Shown: positions 8,484-16,712 of the stretch, piece after piece
How the letters are laid out: each line of letters opens with the position of its first letter
How positions within the stretch are numbered: the first letter of the stretch is position 1
Notes under the pieces: model-generated
What the model saw: the letters and a program-made list of their open reading frames with translations, nothing else
Database searches by the model: none
What the model was told of the DNA's origin: nothing
Assembly (NCBI RefSeq): GCF_900637195.1
Contig: NZ_LR134356.1
Span: 5,332,001-5,396,000, forward strand
DNA from: Mycolicibacterium aurum
Lineage (GTDB): Bacteria > Actinomycetota > Actinomycetes > Mycobacteriales > Mycobacteriaceae
Direction of reading: 5' to 3'
Length of the DNA: 64,000 nt
Position numbers and translations under genes: made by a program

Positions 8484-9253
8484 TGCGGCTTCCGCACGTA
8501 GAGGTCTCCCTGGGGGGTATGGACCACCTCGACCTGGGTTCCGTACAGGTGGGTGAGCAGCGTCGCGTCGACGACACCGTCGACGGTGTCGTAGTGCGGA
8601 TGGCCGTCGAGCAGGTAGATCGCGCCGGTGAGAATCGTCAGCAGTGGGTTGAGATCGTGCGCCACCAGCAGCACAGTGACTCCGAACTCGGCGTTGATGT
8701 TCTTCACCAGCGCGACCAGTTCGTGCTGGCTGCGCAGGTCGAGCGACGCGAGTGGTTCGTCGAGGATCACCAGCTTGGGCCGTCCCACCAGGGCTTCGGC
8801 CAGCGCCACGCGCTGCCGCTGACCGCCGGACAATTGTGACAGGCGCTTGTCGGCGATGTCGGTGGCGGCGACGGCGGCGAGCGCTTCGTCGACGCGGAGC
8901 CGCTCGTCGCGGCTGGTCCGCCCGAATCCCCACCGGTGACCGGTCAGTCCCAGCGTGACGGCGTCTCGTGCGCGGATGGCCTCCCCGCCCAGCGCCGTGT
9001 AATGCTGCGGTACATAACCGATCTCGCCGTTGAGTGAGCCGGGTGGCCTGCCGAAGACCTCGATCCGGCCGGACGCGGGCGGAATCAGCCCGAGAACCAT
9101 CTGCAGCAGCGTCGTCTTCCCGGTGCCGTTGGAGCCGATGACCGCGATCACTCCGCCGGCGGGCACCTCGAACGACGCGTCCGACCAGATGGTGCGACCG
9201 CCTCGGACGACACTGACGTCATGGAACGTCAGCGCTGTTTCAGGAGCTGACAC
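8480..9253 (-). CDS. znuC: ZnuC-like zinc ABC transporter ATPase
   Basis: A 257-residue ABC ATPase. Walker A is GSNGTGKTTLL (about residues 39-49), the Q-loop region YVPQHY follows, the signature is LSGGQRQRVALAEAL, Walker B is LVILDEPLASLD, and the switch histidine lies in LLVAHDLNP. It supplies energy for the zinc importer with the permease downstream (4-base overlap) and the solute-binding lipoprotein upstream (14-base overlap). GTG start at 9253 lies inside the end of the binding-protein gene, typical of translational coupling in this operon. Confidence 0.9.
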   Translation of the reverse strand: MSAPETALTFHDVSVVRGGRTIWSDASFEVPAGGVIAVIGSNGTGKTTLLQMVLGLIPPASGRIEVFGRPPGSLNGEIGYVPQHYTALGGEAIRARDAVTLGLTGHRWGFGRTSRDERLRVDEALAAVAATDIADKRLSQLSGGQRQRVALAEALVGRPKLVILDEPLASLDLRSQHELVALVKNINAEFGVTVLLVAHDLNPLLTILTGAIYLLDGHPHYDTVDGVVDATLLTHLYGTQVEVVHTPQGDLYVRKPQ

Positions 9254-10256
9254 CCAGCGCCTTGGCCAGTGCGTCGAGCTGATCCACCTGCCACGTCTCG
9301 AACGAGGTGCTCCCGGGCGGGACGGTCTCTGTCACGTCCACCACCGCGACGCCCGCCTGTTCCGCCGCTGTCCGAATCTGTTGCGGCACGGACCCTTCCG
9401 TCTGCACGTTGTAGATCAGCACGTCGACGCCCTTGTCGCCGAGCAGACGGAGAAAGGCGTCCAGATCTGCCGGAGTGGGCTCGGATTCGTTGGCCGAGGC
9501 GGTCTGGTACCCGGCCGGCGTGCGATTCTGCAGCCCGACGGCGGCGGCCATGTCGTCGAAGACGCTTTCGGTGGCGGCGTACGACTTGCCCGAGGCATTG
9601 GCCTTGATGGTGCTGATGGCGTCATCGTAAGGCTTGAGCGACTCGGCGAACGCCGTTCTGCGCTCACTGAAATAGTCTGCGGCATCGGGGGCGAGCTTGC
9701 CGAGCTCAGAGGACACCGCGTCGGCGACTGCGGTGACCGCGCTCGGGCTGTACCAGGCGTGCGGGTTCGGCTCACCCTCGTGGGCGTGCTCCTCACCCTC
9801 GTGGGCGTGCTCCTCACCCTCGTGACCCGGCTCCTCCGCTCCGCTGACCTGCAGCGCGTTGACGACGGGTGCGTCGGGGGCAGAGCTCGCCGCCAGCTTG
9901 GTGGCCCACTCGTCATAGTGGCCGCCGTTGACCACCACCAGCTGGGCATTGTCGAAGAGCGCGGCGTCTTTCGGCGCCGGTTCGAAGTCGTGGGGGTCGA
10001 CGGCGGAGCTGGCGACGACGGTCTCGACTGTTGCGCACCCGCCACCCAACTGGGACACGATGTCGCCCCACTGGTCGACGCTCACCACCACCGACACCGG
10101 CGCGGTCGGGCATTCGCCGCCGGCTTGGGCGTCGCCGGAAGGCGCAGCCTCCTGGTTTCCCGAAGAACACGCAGAAAGCGCCGTGGCGACGGCGATGACC
10201 GTTACCGCAGCGGGCAGACGGAGGCGCGAGCGGCGGACAACTGTAGCGAGAGGCAC
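9240..10256 (-). CDS. znuA: ZnuA-like zinc-binding lipoprotein with His/Glu-rich loop
   Basis: About 338 residues, the substrate-binding lipoprotein of a cluster A-I metal importer. A twin-Arg-containing n-region, hydrophobic core and lipobox ALSAC place the lipid-modified cysteine at residue 30. The binding domain shows the expected histidine ligands (DPHDFEPAPKD early, PNPHAWYSP after the loop). Between them is a flexible loop rich in His and Glu (repeats of EEHAHEG), typical of zinc-specific ZnuA proteins and encoded by a 21-base tandem repeat. The start is uncertain: GTG 10256 gives a normal signal peptide, TTG 10292 would add 12 residues, and neither has a clear ribosome site. A Zur-type box lies upstream at 10308-10330. 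Confidence 0.9.
   Translation of the reverse strand: MPLATVVRRSRLRLPAAVTVIAVATALSACSSGNQEAAPSGDAQAGGECPTAPVSVVVSVDQWGDIVSQLGGGCATVETVVASSAVDPHDFEPAPKDAALFDNAQLVVVNGGHYDEWATKLAASSAPDAPVVNALQVSGAEEPGHEGEEHAHEGEEHAHEGEPNPHAWYSPSAVTAVADAVSSELGKLAPDAADYFSERRTAFAESLKPYDDAISTIKANASGKSYAATESVFDDMAAAVGLQNRTPAGYQTASANESEPTPADLDAFLRLLGDKGVDVLIYNVQTEGSVPQQIRTAAEQAGVAVVDVTETVPPGSTSFETWQVDQLDALAKALGVSS
9771..9824. repeat. 21-base tandem repeat coding the His-rich loop of ZnuA
   Basis: Two complete 21-base copies (9771-9791 and 9792-9812) plus a 12-base partial copy. Read on the minus strand each unit encodes Glu-Glu-His-Ala-His-Glu-Gly in rotated form. Copy number can change by slippage and would lengthen or shorten the zinc-binding loop without a frameshift. 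Confidence 0.9.
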
Positions 10257-10307
10257 TTGGTAACGATAACCGTTTGCACCATGACGGGCCAATCGGTTGC
10301 CACACCT

Positions 10308-10330
10308 TTATTGATAATGATTATCATTAA
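10308..10330. promoter_or_regulatory. Zur-type box between znuA and the COG0523 gene
   Basis: TTA-t-TGATAAT-g-ATTATCA-t-TAA: the inner 15 bases (10312-10326) form a perfect palindrome around G10319 and the outer TTA/TAA also pair. The site lies in the divergent region and ends only 3 bases before the GTG start of the COG0523 gene. Its layout is shared with three other sites in this window (16043-16063, 23356-23378, 25014-25036), all at genes of known zinc-starvation families. Confidence 0.85.
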
Positions 10331-10333
10331 GCT

Positions 10334-11488
10334 GTGATCCCACCATCGCTCCTGCCTGTCACGGTCCTTTCCGGCTTCCTCGGCGCCGGCAAGACCACGC
10401 TGCTCAACCACATCCTGGCCAACCGAGAGGGCCGCCGCGTGGCGGTGATCGTCAACGACATGAGTGAGGTGAACATCGACGCCGCGCTGGTCGCGGGGCA
10501 AGGCCACCTGGATCGAACCGACGAGAAGCTGGTCGAGCTGACCAACGGTTGCATCTGCTGCACGCTGCGTGAAGACCTCATCGATGCCGTCGGGGCGCTG
10601 GCCCGCCAGGGCAGATTCGATCAGTTGGTGATCGAGTCCACCGGGATCTCCGAGCCGATGCCTGTCGCGGCGACGTTCGAGTGGGAGTTCGAGGACGGCT
10701 TTCAGTTGGGCCGGCTCGCCAGGCTCGACACCTTGGTGACGGTGGTGGACGCGTCCACCTTCCTCGTCGAGCTGGCTCGCGGCGAGGCGCTGGCAGACCG
10801 CCAGATGGCTGCCGGCGAGGGCGATGGCCGTAGCATCGCCGACCTGCTCACCGATCAGGTCGAGTTCGCAGATGTGCTGTTGCTCAACAAGACCGACCTG
10901 GTGAACCCGGCTCAGCTCGCCACCGTCGAGACATTGCTTCGCCGCCTCAATCCGAGCGCGAAGCTCATCAGAACCGACCATGGTGTCGTCGATCTCGGTG
11001 AGGTACTCGACACCGGCCTGTTCGATCCGGTGCTGGCGGCCGAGACCCCGGGCTGGGACGAGGAGATTGCGGACGGGCATACACCCGAAACCGAGGAGTA
11101 CGGCATCAGCTCCATGACGTTCCGGGCGGACCGACCCTTCCACCCTGCGCGCCTCGCCGAGTCGTTGGGACAGATGACGCGGGTGTTGCGCAGCAAGGGA
11201 TTCTGCTGGATCGCCAGCCGGCCGACGATCGCCGCCATCTGGTCACAGGCCGGCCCCAATCTGGTGATCGAACCGGCCCAGTACTGGTCGAGCACCGACC
11301 TCGCGCCCGGCCAGGAGATCGTCATCATCGGAGTGCAGCTGGACCGTGAGCGTGTGCAGCAGCTTCTGAGCGCCGCACTGTTGACCGATGCGGAGCTGGC
11401 CGCGGGTGAGCAGAGCTGGGTCGGCCTTCCGGATCCGCTGCCGGCCTGGGGTGTGACGCACAGCCATCAGGGCGGGGAGTCGAGTTGA
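10334..11488 (+). CDS. COG0523 (CobW/ZigA-like) GTPase, probable zinc metallochaperone
   Basis: A 384-residue G3E-family P-loop GTPase. Walker A is GFLGAGKTT (residues 14-22), the metal-binding CxCC motif is CICC at 73-76, the base-specificity motif is NKTD in LLLNKTDLVNP, and a CobW C-terminal domain begins near residue 255 (ISSMTFRADRPFHPARL). A C-terminal HSH may add metal binding. Family members under Zur control deliver zinc to client enzymes during starvation. The GTG start lies 3 bases after the Zur-type box, with no room for a ribosome site, so a leaderless transcript is likely. The downstream Cys-rich gene overlaps its stop by 4 bases. Confidence 0.9.
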   Translation: MIPPSLLPVTVLSGFLGAGKTTLLNHILANREGRRVAVIVNDMSEVNIDAALVAGQGHLDRTDEKLVELTNGCICCTLREDLIDAVGALARQGRFDQLVIESTGISEPMPVAATFEWEFEDGFQLGRLARLDTLVTVVDASTFLVELARGEALADRQMAAGEGDGRSIADLLTDQVEFADVLLLNKTDLVNPAQLATVETLLRRLNPSAKLIRTDHGVVDLGEVLDTGLFDPVLAAETPGWDEEIADGHTPETEEYGISSMTFRADRPFHPARLAESLGQMTRVLRSKGFCWIASRPTIAAIWSQAGPNLVIEPAQYWSSTDLAPGQEIVIIGVQLDRERVQQLLSAALLTDAELAAGEQSWVGLPDPLPAWGVTHSHQGGESS

Positions 11489-11868
11489 GAGCCGATCGCT
11501 ACACCAGCCATCCGTTCACCGTCGCGGCGTGCGTGGCCTGCTCGCACGAGGTCACCGACACCGTGGTGTCGGAACTTCGCCAGGTGATACGTCACTGCCC
11601 GCACGCCGTGCTGGTGGTGACTCAGTGCCTGTTGGGCAAGTTCGCCTGCGCGGCAATGAGTTCCGACCCAGGCGTCATGCTCGTGCTGCAGCCGTGCACA
11701 GCCGAGCGGGTGCCGGTCTCACCCATGCGGCTGGTCGGACCCCTTCGGTCGAAGACGGACGCAGAGGCTGTCTGCACCTGGATCGCTGCCGGCGTGTGGG
11801 ACAGCGTCGGCTTGCCGTCGGGCCTGCAGGCCGACAGGAACCTCGCCCGGTCGAGCCGCCTGAACTGA
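11485..11868 (+). CDS. Cys-rich small protein of unknown function, coupled to COG0523 gene
   Basis: A 127-residue protein that starts with TTG inside the stop of the COG0523 gene (TTGA overlap), so it is translationally coupled and shares its Zur-type promoter. Six cysteines are visible: Cys16 and Cys19 (CVAC), Cys38, Cys48, Cys55 and Cys71, with His21 and His40 next to two of them. The spacing, together with beta-strand-like segments (AVLVVTQCL, GVMLVLQPC), loosely recalls thioredoxin-fold [2Fe-2S] or metal-binding proteins, but I do not recognise the family. Its context suggests a role in zinc handling; this is inference from operon position only. Confidence 0.7.
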   Translation: MRADRYTSHPFTVAACVACSHEVTDTVVSELRQVIRHCPHAVLVVTQCLLGKFACAAMSSDPGVMLVLQPCTAERVPVSPMRLVGPLRSKTDAEAVCTWIAAGVWDSVGLPSGLQADRNLARSSRLN

Positions 11869-11889
11869 CGAAGCTACCTCGGACCGAGG

Positions 11890-13089
11890 TCAGTGTTCGT
11901 GGCCGACAGCCCCGCTCAGCTCGTTCGGCGTCTGCTCCAGCGACCCGGACGCCGTCACCTCTCCTGCCCGGAGGTCGACCAGGTGGATCTGCTTTGCCAC
12001 CGGATCGCTGACATAGACGGCATTCTCCCGGGTGAACACCGCCGGGCCCGGCTGCTGCCAGTCGTCGGGCTCGGTCCACGGCGCGGTCACCTGGATCGAC
12101 TTGACCGCGTCACCGGTCACCGGATCGAACACGTGCAGATTGCCGTCGGTGCCCAGAATCAGTGCCTCCGCCTGCGGACCGCGCCCGAGTGAACGGAACC
12201 AGTAGCTCACCGATGGAGGAAGTTGCACGATCTTCAGCTGATCGGTCGTGGTGTCGATCAGCGAGAACTGTTGGGGCCGTTCCAGCTCGGCGTCCGGATC
12301 GATCTTCATATCGCCGAGAATGACGGGCGAGTCCTCGTGACCGCGGGTGTTTCCGATCCGGCCGTAGGGCGTCGGACTGGCGATCTTGGTGAACGTTCCG
12401 TTCGCGTACTCCAAGACCCCGTTCTCGCAACCCAGGATGACAACCTCGTCGGCGGCAACGGATTCACCGTGGATACCCGGACACTCCTCACTGCGAGCCA
12501 CCTCGCGGTCGCCCTGTAGCGCAACCGCCCCGGTACGCACTTCTGGATCGCCGAGGCTGTGCACCAGCGTGCCGTCGGCGAGGATCACGGCGACGCCATG
12601 ATGCGGCTGCGGGGTCTTGAACTGCTCGGTCGCGGGCATGCCGCCGGCCAGCGCGTGCGGGTCGAAGGCCGTGATGTCGCCGGTGCCGTCGGCGAACAGC
12701 ACTGTGTGCTCACCGTGCGCGACGGCATGTCCGGGCTCGACGGCCGGGAACGTCTCGTCGGTCAGTCGGCCACCCGCTGCATCGAGCACCCGGAAACCGT
12801 CGGCGGTGGTGATCAGCACGTGGCCTTGGTCGCCCGCGGGATTGACGCGCAGGAACCCGTCCATCGGAATGTCCTGCTTCACGTCGAGCGTCTCGCCGTC
12901 GAGGACATAGACACCACCGTCGTAGGTGACGACCAGCGGCTCGACGATCGGTGGGCTCGCCGTCTGAGTCTCGGACGACGCCTCGGGAGTCCCAGTGCCT
13001 TCCGCGTTGTCGTTGCCTGATGAACAGGCCGCCAGCGCGACCGTGCACGACATGGCTCCGACGCGGTACAGCCACCGTGATTTCGACAT
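11890..13089 (-). CDS. aztD: AztD-like zinc metallochaperone lipoprotein (beta-propeller)
   Basis: A 399-residue exported lipoprotein: lipobox ALAAC with Cys22, then a Ser/Thr/Glu-rich linker and repeated beta-propeller blades (VLDGETLDVKQDIPMDGF, LIDTTTDQLKIVQLPP, HVFDPVTGDAVKSIQV). Size, fold pattern and gene order match AztD, the extracytoplasmic chaperone that hands zinc to the binding protein AztC in AztABCD importers. Histidines that could bind metal occur in PQPHHG, GIHGES and the C-terminal GHEH. AAGGAG lies just before the ATG at 13089. It is the last gene of the aztB-aztC-aztD run, 38 bases after aztC, under the Zur-type box at 16043-16063. Confidence 0.85.
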   Translation of the reverse strand: MSKSRWLYRVGAMSCTVALAACSSGNDNAEGTGTPEASSETQTASPPIVEPLVVTYDGGVYVLDGETLDVKQDIPMDGFLRVNPAGDQGHVLITTADGFRVLDAAGGRLTDETFPAVEPGHAVAHGEHTVLFADGTGDITAFDPHALAGGMPATEQFKTPQPHHGVAVILADGTLVHSLGDPEVRTGAVALQGDREVARSEECPGIHGESVAADEVVILGCENGVLEYANGTFTKIASPTPYGRIGNTRGHEDSPVILGDMKIDPDAELERPQQFSLIDTTTDQLKIVQLPPSVSYWFRSLGRGPQAEALILGTDGNLHVFDPVTGDAVKSIQVTAPWTEPDDWQQPGPAVFTRENAVYVSDPVAKQIHLVDLRAGEVTASGSLEQTPNELSGAVGHEH

Positions 13090-13127
13090 GTTCGCTCCTT
13101 CCGAGCAGTTGAGATGGTGGTCCGCGC

Positions 13128-14033
13128 TTATTGCAGACCGGTGACGATGGAGTCGGTGTTGGCACGCATCATGTCGAGATACGTCGCACCGGGTGTTCCT
13201 GGCGGACTGAGCGATTCGCTGTAGAGCGGGACGATCCGCACCGCGACGCCGGCCTGCTCGGCCAACACCGTGGCGAGCTTCTCCGGCTGCGATGAGTCCA
13301 CGAAGATCGCCGGGACACCGGTAGCGTCGATGGCACCGACGAGCGACTGGAGATCCGACGGGCTCGGCGCCGCGAGCGTGGTTCCGCTGGGCACCACCGC
13401 TCCGATCACGCTGAAGCCGAACCGCTGCGCCAGGTAACCCAGCACATGGTGATTGGTCACCAGCTTGCGCCGTTGAGGTTCGATGGTGGCGAAGCTCTCG
13501 GCCATCGACTGATCGAGTCGACGGAGTCGGCCGCGGTACTCGTCCGCGTTGCGCGACACCGTATCGGCGTCGATCCCGTCCACCTCACGGATGAGGGCTT
13601 CTTCGATGACGTCGACGGCGGTGATCATCCGGCCCGGGTCGGTCCAGAAGTGTGGGTCCGGCATTCCCGCGCTGTCGCCTTCGGCATAGTCGATCGGGTT
13701 GATGTGATCCCCCACAGACAGTGCGAAAACCCCCTCCTCCGACGCACTTTCGACATTGCGGAGGACGTTTTCCTCCAACCCGAGTCCGTTGTAGACGATG
13801 AGGCCGGCGCCGTTCATCGCCGCCGCGTCCTGGGCGGAGACGCCGAACGAGTGCGGGTCCGCATTCGGTTTCATCAGCACGCGCACGTCGGCGGTATCAC
13901 CGACGACGCTGCGGACGACATCCCCGAGAATGTTGGTGGTGACCACGATCTCGCCGCCGGCATTCGATCCGCCGCAGGCCGTCACCACGGCGCCGACGAG
14001 GGCGACGATCCAGACGAGCGGGCGCCGGTTCAC
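13128..14033 (-). CDS. aztC: AztC-like zinc-binding lipoprotein
   Basis: A 301-residue cluster A-I metal-binding lipoprotein (lipobox VVTAC, Cys20). Expected metal ligands are seen in KPNADPHSFG, MPDPHFWTDP and the NHHVLGYLAQRFGF segment, plus a late Asp/Glu region. It lacks the long His/Glu-rich loop of the ZnuA-like protein at 9240-10256, which is the known difference between AztC (loaded by AztD) and ordinary ZnuA. GTG start at 14033 overlaps the stop of the upstream permease-propeller gene by 4 bases, so the proteins should be made in proportion. The window therefore holds two zinc-binding proteins of different subtypes. Confidence 0.88.
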   Translation of the reverse strand: MNRRPLVWIVALVGAVVTACGGSNAGGEIVVTTNILGDVVRSVVGDTADVRVLMKPNADPHSFGVSAQDAAAMNGAGLIVYNGLGLEENVLRNVESASEEGVFALSVGDHINPIDYAEGDSAGMPDPHFWTDPGRMITAVDVIEEALIREVDGIDADTVSRNADEYRGRLRRLDQSMAESFATIEPQRRKLVTNHHVLGYLAQRFGFSVIGAVVPSGTTLAAPSPSDLQSLVGAIDATGVPAIFVDSSQPEKLATVLAEQAGVAVRIVPLYSESLSPPGTPGATYLDMMRANTDSIVTGLQ

Positions 14034-16024
14034 CGGCCGGCCTCCACCATGAGCCCGGGTGACACCTCGGTCCGCAGCGTCCGCGCGACGCGCAGACCGT
14101 CGGCGTAGTCGATCTCGTAGATCTCCCGGCTCGCCGCATTGTTGACATACGCGCGGTCAGAATCGATGTCGATCACCGGCTGATGACCGTCGCGTGGCAC
14201 TCCGCCGGGGAACAATGGCACACGGGCGGTCTCGGCCGACGTGTTGACGTCGAAGGCACTCAACGTCCCGTCGCGGCGCAGTGCCAGCACAGTGCCGTCG
14301 CCTGCGGTGTTGGCCGCCACAGCGTCGGGCGCCGCGATGACGGTCCACCTGCGCTGTCGACTGTCCAGTACCCACACCGCCGCGTCCGAGACGCCGGCGA
14401 ACACATCGGCCCTGTCGCGGTGCTCCATCCGTTGCGGGCCTGGCGCGGGCGCATCGGCGGGATAGGGCATCGCGGTGACTGCGAGATCGCCTGTGCCCCC
14501 CGTGACCCGCACGGCGCCTGTGCCGCAACCGAACACCACAGCACGCCGGGTCGGCGACGACCAGGACGGGTTTGGGCACTCCCCGTGCAGGTCCTGAGCA
14601 CCGGTGTCGTCGATCACCTGCATGCGGCCCGTGGGGGCGACGGTGACAAGCCGGCTGCCGTAGGGCACCGCGCCGTCGACGTCGACACCGACGGGAAGTC
14701 CGGCCGGCGCCTCGACGACCTTGCGGCCCAGCTGTTCGCGATCGAGTAGTTCGACTGTGCCCGTTTCGGTTTCGATGACCGCGATGGAGTTGCTCGCACT
14801 GACCGACGCCACAGGCACCTCGAGGGTGGCCACTTCAGCCGGCTCCGTCTCGAAGTAGTGGTAGTGGTCGCCGTGGTCGAAGGTCCACGCTCCCGCGTCC
14901 ACGATGGTCGTGCGTCCACCCGTCTGCAGGTAGGCGAAGCGTCCGTCGCCGTCGATGCCGTTCACGGGACCGTACGAGCCCACCTGGGTTTCGGTTTCCG
15001 CTACGGCGTCGTACACCGCGGTGTCGCCGGTCGCGGGGTCGGCGATCACCAGTTTCGTCAGTGGTCCGTCGAGCTCACGCGCCCCGTCGACGATCACCTC
15101 ATCGTGACCGGCGCCCGTCGACTCCTCGGGCGGGGGCGACGATGTCCCGCCGCCCGCGCACCCGGCGACCGCGCAGGCCGTAGCCGCCACGGCTGCGGCC
15201 GGCTTCCACTTCGGGCGCAGCCGGGAGAGCACCGTCGAGATGAAGAACAGCAGCACAGCGACACCCGCGATCGTGGCTCCACCCGCAGTTGCGGCATACC
15301 ACGAGATCAGGAGACCGAAATACACCGCAAGCGAACCGATCACGGCTGAGAGCACCATGACCGCGGGAACAGATCTGGCCCAGACCAGTGCGGCCGCGGG
15401 CGGCGCAACCAGTAGACCGAGCACCAGAAGTGTGCCCACCACATGGAACGAGGCGACCATTGCCACGGCCATGAGCACCGTGAGCGCGGGGACTGCCAGC
15501 CGCGGATGGAGACCGAGTGTGGCTGCCTTGCGGGGATCGAACGTCACCGCGACAAAGGCGCGGTGTCCGACGATCACCGCGACGAGGGTGAGCAGCAATG
15601 CCACGCCGAGTACCGCGAGATCGGCTGTGCGCACGGCGAACACGTCCCCGAACAGGAACCCTGTCAGGTCAACGGCGAAACTCTGCGATCGGGACACGAT
15701 GATCACACCAAGGGCCAGCATGCCGACCAGCAGCAGCCCGATGGCGGTGTCGGACGACAACCTGGTCGAACGCCCGATGGCCGCCACGCCGACCGCCATG
15801 ATTAGAGCCGCGATCAGTCCGCCCGCCATCAGGCTGACGCCGAGCAGCGCCGCAAGGGCGACCCCGGGCAGCATGCCGTGGGTCATCGCGTCGCCGAGAA
15901 AAACGTTGCCGCGCAACAGCACCCAGCAACCGACCAGCGAACACAAGCAGGCGGCGATGACTCCGGCCACCAACGCCCGCAAGACCATGTCCGCCTCGAA
16001 CGGGTCGCTCAGCCAGTGCACCAT
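14030..16024 (-). CDS. aztB: AztB-like zinc permease fused to an AztD-like propeller domain
   Basis: A 664-residue protein with two parts. Residues about 15-270 are an ABC-3 family permease (GNVFLGDAMTHGMLPGVALA at 40-59 and LVLGLLVAPPAAALVWAR late). After a short basic stretch (RLRPKWK) comes what looks like a complete lipoprotein signal sequence inside the protein (residues 275-290, ending VAGCAGGG), a Ser/Pro/Glu linker, and then a propeller-like domain to the end (about 320-664) resembling the separate AztD downstream. That domain carries a His-rich motif DHGDHYHY at 383-390. The fused domain should lie outside the membrane, next to the pore. Ordinary permeases of this family have about 280-290 residues. 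Start ATG 16024 is 20 bases from the divergent aztA start. Confidence 0.86.
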   Translation of the reverse strand: MVHWLSDPFEADMVLRALVAGVIAACLCSLVGCWVLLRGNVFLGDAMTHGMLPGVALAALLGVSLMAGGLIAALIMAVGVAAIGRSTRLSSDTAIGLLLVGMLALGVIIVSRSQSFAVDLTGFLFGDVFAVRTADLAVLGVALLLTLVAVIVGHRAFVAVTFDPRKAATLGLHPRLAVPALTVLMAVAMVASFHVVGTLLVLGLLVAPPAAALVWARSVPAVMVLSAVIGSLAVYFGLLISWYAATAGGATIAGVAVLLFFISTVLSRLRPKWKPAAAVAATACAVAGCAGGGTSSPPPEESTGAGHDEVIVDGARELDGPLTKLVIADPATGDTAVYDAVAETETQVGSYGPVNGIDGDGRFAYLQTGGRTTIVDAGAWTFDHGDHYHYFETEPAEVATLEVPVASVSASNSIAVIETETGTVELLDREQLGRKVVEAPAGLPVGVDVDGAVPYGSRLVTVAPTGRMQVIDDTGAQDLHGECPNPSWSSPTRRAVVFGCGTGAVRVTGGTGDLAVTAMPYPADAPAPGPQRMEHRDRADVFAGVSDAAVWVLDSRQRRWTVIAAPDAVAANTAGDGTVLALRRDGTLSAFDVNTSAETARVPLFPGGVPRDGHQPVIDIDSDRAYVNNAASREIYEIDYADGLRVARTLRTEVSPGLMVEAGR

Positions 16025-16042
16025 GCCGTAAACTCTTATCAG

Positions 16043-16063
16043 TAATGAACATCATTTTCAATA
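16043..16063. promoter_or_regulatory. Zur-type box at the divergent aztB/aztA start region
   Basis: TA-a-TGAACAT-c-ATTTTCA-a-TA, centred on C16053; six of seven inner base pairs and the outer TA/TA match. It overlaps the only plausible aztA start codon (ATG 16045) and lies 19 bases from the aztB start, so one bound dimer could block both promoters. TTATCA at 16036-16041 is a possible -10 element for a leaderless aztA transcript. Confidence 0.82.
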
Positions 16064-16707
16064 AAGCGGGTCGCGTCACGACTCCGATCGAGCTCGTCGG
16101 TGTCGATTTCGGCTACCCCGGAACCGAGGTCTTCCGAGACCTGTCGATGACCGTCACGCCCGGCGCGATCACCGCGATCGTCGGCCCCAACGGGTCCGGC
16201 AAGTCCACGCTCCTGGGCCTGCTGGCCGGCGTGGAACGGCCCGCACGAGGTCAGGTGCTGGCCGGCACCGGTGATGTCGCGCTCGCGGTGCAGCGCAGCC
16301 AGGTCACCGACTCCTTTCCGGTCACAGTGGCCGAGGCGGTCATGATGGGCCGTTGGCGGCGACTGGGGTTGCTGCGCCGGCCGAAGCCTGCCGACCGGGC
16401 GGCGGTCGAGCACTGGCTGGCGGAGCTCGGCCTCTGCGATCTGCGGCATCGAACGCTCGGCGAGCTCTCCGGCGGCCAGCGGCAGCGGGTGCTACTGGCA
16501 CAGGCCGTTGCGCAGGAAGCGCCGTTGCTCCTGCTCGACGAGCCCACCACCGGGCTGGACGCGGCCTCCGCCACCCACGTCATCGCCCACTTGGAGCAGC
16601 TCGCCGCAGCAGGCACGACTGTGGTTGCCGCAACGCACGACACCGGCCTGGTGCGGGCCGCCGACCACCGCATCAACCTCGACCGCGATGTCGGCCCACT
16701 AGGCTGA
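16045..16707 (+). CDS. aztA: AztA-like zinc ABC transporter ATPase
   Basis: A 220-residue ABC ATPase with Walker A GPNGSGKSTLL (about residues 49-59), the signature LSGGQRQRVLLAQA, Walker B LLLLDEPTTGLD and the switch histidine in VVAATHDTGLV. It is divergent from aztB-aztC-aztD and completes that importer. The only upstream start codon before the ABC domain is ATG 16045, which lies inside the Zur-type box, so either translation is leaderless or the first 27 residues are not made (next Met at SMTVTPG). pxpA begins 6 bases after its stop and is probably co-transcribed. Confidence 0.88.
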   Translation: MNIIFNKAGRVTTPIELVGVDFGYPGTEVFRDLSMTVTPGAITAIVGPNGSGKSTLLGLLAGVERPARGQVLAGTGDVALAVQRSQVTDSFPVTVAEAVMMGRWRRLGLLRRPKPADRAAVEHWLAELGLCDLRHRTLGELSGGQRQRVLLAQAVAQEAPLLLLDEPTTGLDAASATHVIAHLEQLAAAGTTVVAATHDTGLVRAADHRINLDRDVGPLG

Positions 16708-16712
16708 GGGCC

